From assembly GCA_041481485.1 (NCBI GenBank), contig JBGPBY010000433.1, positions 1 through 6,457 on the forward strand: a stretch of DNA of 6,457 nucleotides, given 5' to 3'. A model generated the notes under the pieces. It ran no database searches. It saw only the letters and a program-made list of their open reading frames with translations, and was not told the DNA's origin. Positions within the stretch are counted from its first letter, which is position 1. Every line of letters begins with the position of its first letter. This document shows, one piece after another, positions 4,635-6,457 of the stretch. A program made the position numbers and the translations under genes. The stretch is from JBGPBY01 sp041481485. Lineage in GTDB: Bacteria > Acidobacteriota > Terriglobia > 20CM-2-55-15.

Positions 4635-5401
4635 GTAGCCCGCAACAGCAACCCGAGAATCGAATTCTCTCCCGCAGCTGGTTCTATGAATTTCCGTTGC
4701 CGGATGGAACGTTAACCCAGTCCTATCTGCCGGAGTCCGTTCGTGCTGTCCACACCGGCCGGGAGAAAATGCTGTTCGAATTCCTCGATCCGATATTTGG
4801 GGGAATGTGGCGCGACCTTACTGCAATCGACCTGGGATGTCATGAGGGCTACTTTGCGTTCAGACTTGCCCAAAAAGGTTGCCGCAGCGTGATTGGCGTG
4901 GATGCCCAGCCGGAACACCTGGAACATGCGGAGTGGATCCGTCAGACCCACAGTTTGGATAACCTCAGCTTTGTCCATGGAGATGTTCAAAATCAGGAAT
5001 TATTCAAAGCCGGTCCATTCGATATCGTGCTTCTTTTCGGCATTCTCTATCATGTGCCGAATATTGTCGGAGCACTTCGGCAGGCGCGGGCCGCAACGCG
5101 AACAGTCTGTCTGATTGAAACGCAGATTAGTCCGGAACTGTATGGCGACCTGGATTGGGGCGCGTCGCACTGGAAGAAAGAAATCCGCGGCTGCATTGCC
5201 CTGGTCGAAGAGGCGGGCGATGTCGATGAGCGCAATCGGGAAGCCGGCCTCAGCGGTGTGTCCATGGTGCCTTCGTTGAGAGCCCTGTTTTTTCTTCTTG
5301 GACTTGTCGGGTTTGAACGCGTCGAACTACTTCATGCCGGTCCCGATTCCTATGAACAGCATCGCCGCGGCAAGCGCGTTATCGTTGCGGCATTTTCATA
5401 G
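4631..5401 (+). CDS. Class I SAM-dependent methyltransferase, substrate unknown
   Basis: This 256-residue protein starts at TTG. The Rossmann-fold core shows motif I AIDLGCHEGYFAFRLA (65-80), the acidic ribose-binding residue in VIGVDAQ (87-93), VHGDVQN (115-121) and motif IV-like FDIVLLFGILYHVPN (130-144). The last of these, together with the N-terminal SWFYEFPLPDG (16-26), recalls CmoB-like and sugar/lipid-associated methyltransferases, but I cannot name the substrate. It is probably cytosolic, since no signal peptide is seen. The start choice rests on the conserved-looking N-terminus: no ATG or GTG precedes it in frame before a TGA at 4595-4597, and the next in-frame Met is residue 47, which would remove that region. 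The ribosome site is weak (GGAAAG at 4610-4615, 15 bases away). It lies 86 bp after the RAYT element, so the element may have changed its promoter region. It converges on hisG with a 4-bp gap. Confidence 0.8.
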   Translation: MSSPQQQPENRILSRSWFYEFPLPDGTLTQSYLPESVRAVHTGREKMLFEFLDPIFGGMWRDLTAIDLGCHEGYFAFRLAQKGCRSVIGVDAQPEHLEHAEWIRQTHSLDNLSFVHGDVQNQELFKAGPFDIVLLFGILYHVPNIVGALRQARAATRTVCLIETQISPELYGDLDWGASHWKKEIRGCIALVEEAGDVDERNREAGLSGVSMVPSLRALFFLLGLVGFERVELLHAGPDSYEQHRRGKRVIVAAFS

Positions 5402-5409
5402 AAATCTAT
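5398..5409. other. Mini-palindrome carrying both convergent stop codons
   Basis: ATAGA-AA-TCTAT contains the methyltransferase stop (TAG, 5399-5401) and the hisG stop (TAG on the minus strand, 5408-5406) in symmetric positions. The stem is only 5 bp and AT-rich, so it is not a credible terminator. No terminator fits in the 4-bp gap; transcripts of both genes must run into each other. Confidence 0.4.
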
Positions 5410-6287
5410 TCAATGATCTTGTTCAGAGGATATTCCACGATCCCATGAGCGCCGGCTTTTTTCAGTTTTGGCACAATGACACGCACCACATCTTCATCAA
5501 CGATTGTGGTGACGTCGACCCAGGCAGGATCCGACAGTGAAGCGACGGTGGGCTTGTCAAGGGCGGGCAATATGGCAATCACGGCATTCAGATCAGTCTG
5601 GCGCACATTCATCGACAGCCACACCTTGCCCTCTGCTGCCATCGCACCTTTAAGCATTAAGGCGATGTCTTCGATCTTTTGCCGTTTCCATGGATCCTTC
5701 CAGGCGTTGATGCTTGCGATGAGCCGTGGTGTGCTTTCGATGATCGTATCCACGATTCGCAGGCCATTTGCTCGTAGAGATCTTCCGGTCTCCGTAGCGT
5801 CGACGATGGCGTCCGCCAGAATCGGCGGTTTCACTTCAGTCGCGCCATAGGAGTATTCGATCTTTGCGTTCACGCCGTGCTGCGCAATGAACAGCTGCGT
5901 CAACCGTACCAGTTCGGTGGCGATACGCTTGCCTTCGAGGTCCTTGACCACTCGAACCGGTGACGCTTCGGGTACAACGAGAACCCAGCGTGTCGGCCGC
6001 TTGCTGACTTTCGAATAAACCATTTCCGCCACTTCAACGACGTTCGCATCGGTTTCCCGGATCCAGTCATAGCCGGTTATCCCGACGTCAATGAGACCAT
6101 CCTGTACATATCGGGGCTGTTCCTGAGGGCGCACGAGCATGCACTCGATTTCATCATCGGCAATCACCGGATAATAAGACCGTCCGTCCACCTGCATGTT
6201 GTATCCAGCGCGGCAAAACAGTTCGACCGTCGGCTGCTGCAGGCTGCCGTTCGGAATGGCGAGCCGCAGGGTCCTCTCTGCTGTCAT
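5406..6287 (-). CDS. hisG: ATP phosphoribosyltransferase, long form (HisG)
   Basis: This 293-residue protein catalyses the first committed step of histidine biosynthesis, joining ATP and PRPP to give phosphoribosyl-ATP and pyrophosphate. The N-terminus LRLAIPNGSL (7-16), GLIDVGITGYDW (64-75), WVLVVPE (101-107) and the signature region EVKPPILADAIVDATETGRS (151-170), which includes the PRPP-binding loop, are all present. The last 70 or so residues (about 225-293) form the extra ACT-like regulatory domain of the long, self-sufficient enzyme; in that form the hexamer is feedback-inhibited by histidine and needs no HisZ partner. The start at ATG 6287 is chosen because GGAAGGAA lies 6 bases upstream; an ATG 13 codons earlier in frame (6326) lacks such a site and adds a non-conserved tail. 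No other his gene is visible: the gene downstream is an unrelated methyltransferase on the opposite strand, so hisG is either last in its operon or stands alone. Confidence 0.96.
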   Translation of the reverse strand: MTAERTLRLAIPNGSLQQPTVELFCRAGYNMQVDGRSYYPVIADDEIECMLVRPQEQPRYVQDGLIDVGITGYDWIRETDANVVEVAEMVYSKVSKRPTRWVLVVPEASPVRVVKDLEGKRIATELVRLTQLFIAQHGVNAKIEYSYGATEVKPPILADAIVDATETGRSLRANGLRIVDTIIESTPRLIASINAWKDPWKRQKIEDIALMLKGAMAAEGKVWLSMNVRQTDLNAVIAILPALDKPTVASLSDPAWVDVTTIVDEDVVRVIVPKLKKAGAHGIVEYPLNKIIE

Positions 6288-6293
6288 TGTGTG

Positions 6294-6301
6294 TTCCTTC
6301 C
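6294..6301 (-). promoter_or_regulatory. Shine-Dalgarno GGAAGGAA of hisG
   Basis: A strong purine-rich site read on the minus strand ends 6 bases before the ATG at 6287-6285. It decides the hisG start over the upstream in-frame ATG. Confidence 0.7.
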
Positions 6302-6335
6302 GCGATGGCGCAGTCATCGAGCGCACCGCCGGAAC

Positions 6336-6341
6336 ATTGTA
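6336..6341 (-). promoter_or_regulatory. Possible -10 box (TACAAT) for hisG
   Basis: On the minus strand, TACAAT differs from TATAAT at one position and lies about 50 bases before the hisG start. No convincing -35 hexamer is seen 16-18 bases upstream, so this is a weak call. Confidence 0.25.
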
Positions 6342-6410
6342 GAGGAATCCGCTCCGGGTAGAGGCGGTCGATCAAGAAATCCCTCTCCCAACGGCACCTG
6401 ACTCCGCCGG

Positions 6411-6448
6411 TTGAGAATTGAAAATTGATTGATGATTATTGATTATTG
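6411..6448. repeat. AT-rich simple repeat built on ATTGA/GATTATT units
   Basis: The stretch contains GAATTGAAAATTGATTGATG and then GATTATT twice in tandem. It is far more AT-rich than its surroundings and lies in the non-coding region upstream of hisG. It could be a low-complexity intergenic repeat or part of a regulatory region cut by the window edge. I see no gene between 6302 and 6457. Confidence 0.45.
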
Positions 6449-6457
6449 CGCTTGGCA

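Noticed and set aside
4319..4651. A 110-residue minus-strand frame across the right end of the RAYT element
   Set aside because: It is antisense to the transposase and repeat end. Its likeness to the DUF218 extension comes from shared repeat DNA and not from a protein family.
5402..5405. A bidirectional terminator between the methyltransferase gene and hisG
   Set aside because: The gap is 4 bp and the surrounding 5-bp AT-rich palindrome is too weak.
6288..6326. Longer HisG start at the ATG 13 codons upstream
   Set aside because: No ribosome site precedes it, and the extra residues lie before the conserved N-terminal strand. GGAAGGAA sits inside that extension at the right distance from the ATG at 6287.
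1..6457. tRNA, rRNA or riboswitch genes
   Set aside because: I saw no cloverleaf with a CCA-type end, no rRNA-like segment and no recognisable riboswitch core in the intergenic regions.

Overview
The window is bacterial chromosomal DNA with tightly packed genes, moderate to slightly high GC, several non-ATG starts (GTG, TTG) and long-form HisG. Genes for a pyruvate:ferredoxin-oxidoreductase-type enzyme point to ferredoxin- or flavodoxin-linked 2-oxoacid metabolism. A Gram-negative environmental lineage such as Acidobacteriota or a deltaproteobacterial-type group would fit, but nothing here fixes the taxon.

Layout from left to right. (1) Positions 1-2126, plus strand: the 3' end of an alpha/gamma-type subunit, then a complete 530-residue subunit carrying two ferredoxin-type [4Fe-4S] motifs and the thiamine-diphosphate domain. 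Together they look like a NifJ-type enzyme split over two genes. (2) Positions 2127-2282: a convergent intergenic gap dominated by an 84-bp imperfect palindrome followed by a T-run, a probable terminator and possibly a dispersed repeat. (3) Positions 2283-3591, minus strand: a four-helix membrane protein of unknown function followed by a YdcF/ElyC-type DUF218 protein. (4) A 179-bp non-autonomous repeat element (3021-3199) is wedged between these two genes and touches the 5' end of the DUF218 gene. (5) Positions 3685-4544: an 860-bp element with 21-bp perfect terminal inverted repeats around a RAYT-type (Y1/HUH) transposase. (6) Positions 4631-5401, plus strand: a class I SAM-dependent methyltransferase with a TTG start. 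(7) Positions 5406-6287, minus strand: hisG, convergent with the methyltransferase and 4 bp from it. (8) Positions 6302-6457: the hisG upstream region with an AT-rich simple repeat.

The most interesting part is 3020-4544. The left ends of the small element and the RAYT element match over 40 bp with one difference. Their right ends match over about 80 bp at roughly 80% by eye, including a conserved 16-nt subterminal palindrome with one compensatory pair change. The small element therefore looks like an internally deleted derivative of a RAYT-bearing unit. This suggests that this RAYT gene, or a close relative, travels with defined ends, whereas most RAYT genes are described as single-copy and domesticated. 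The transposase C-terminus is encoded by the same DNA that forms the subterminal palindrome.
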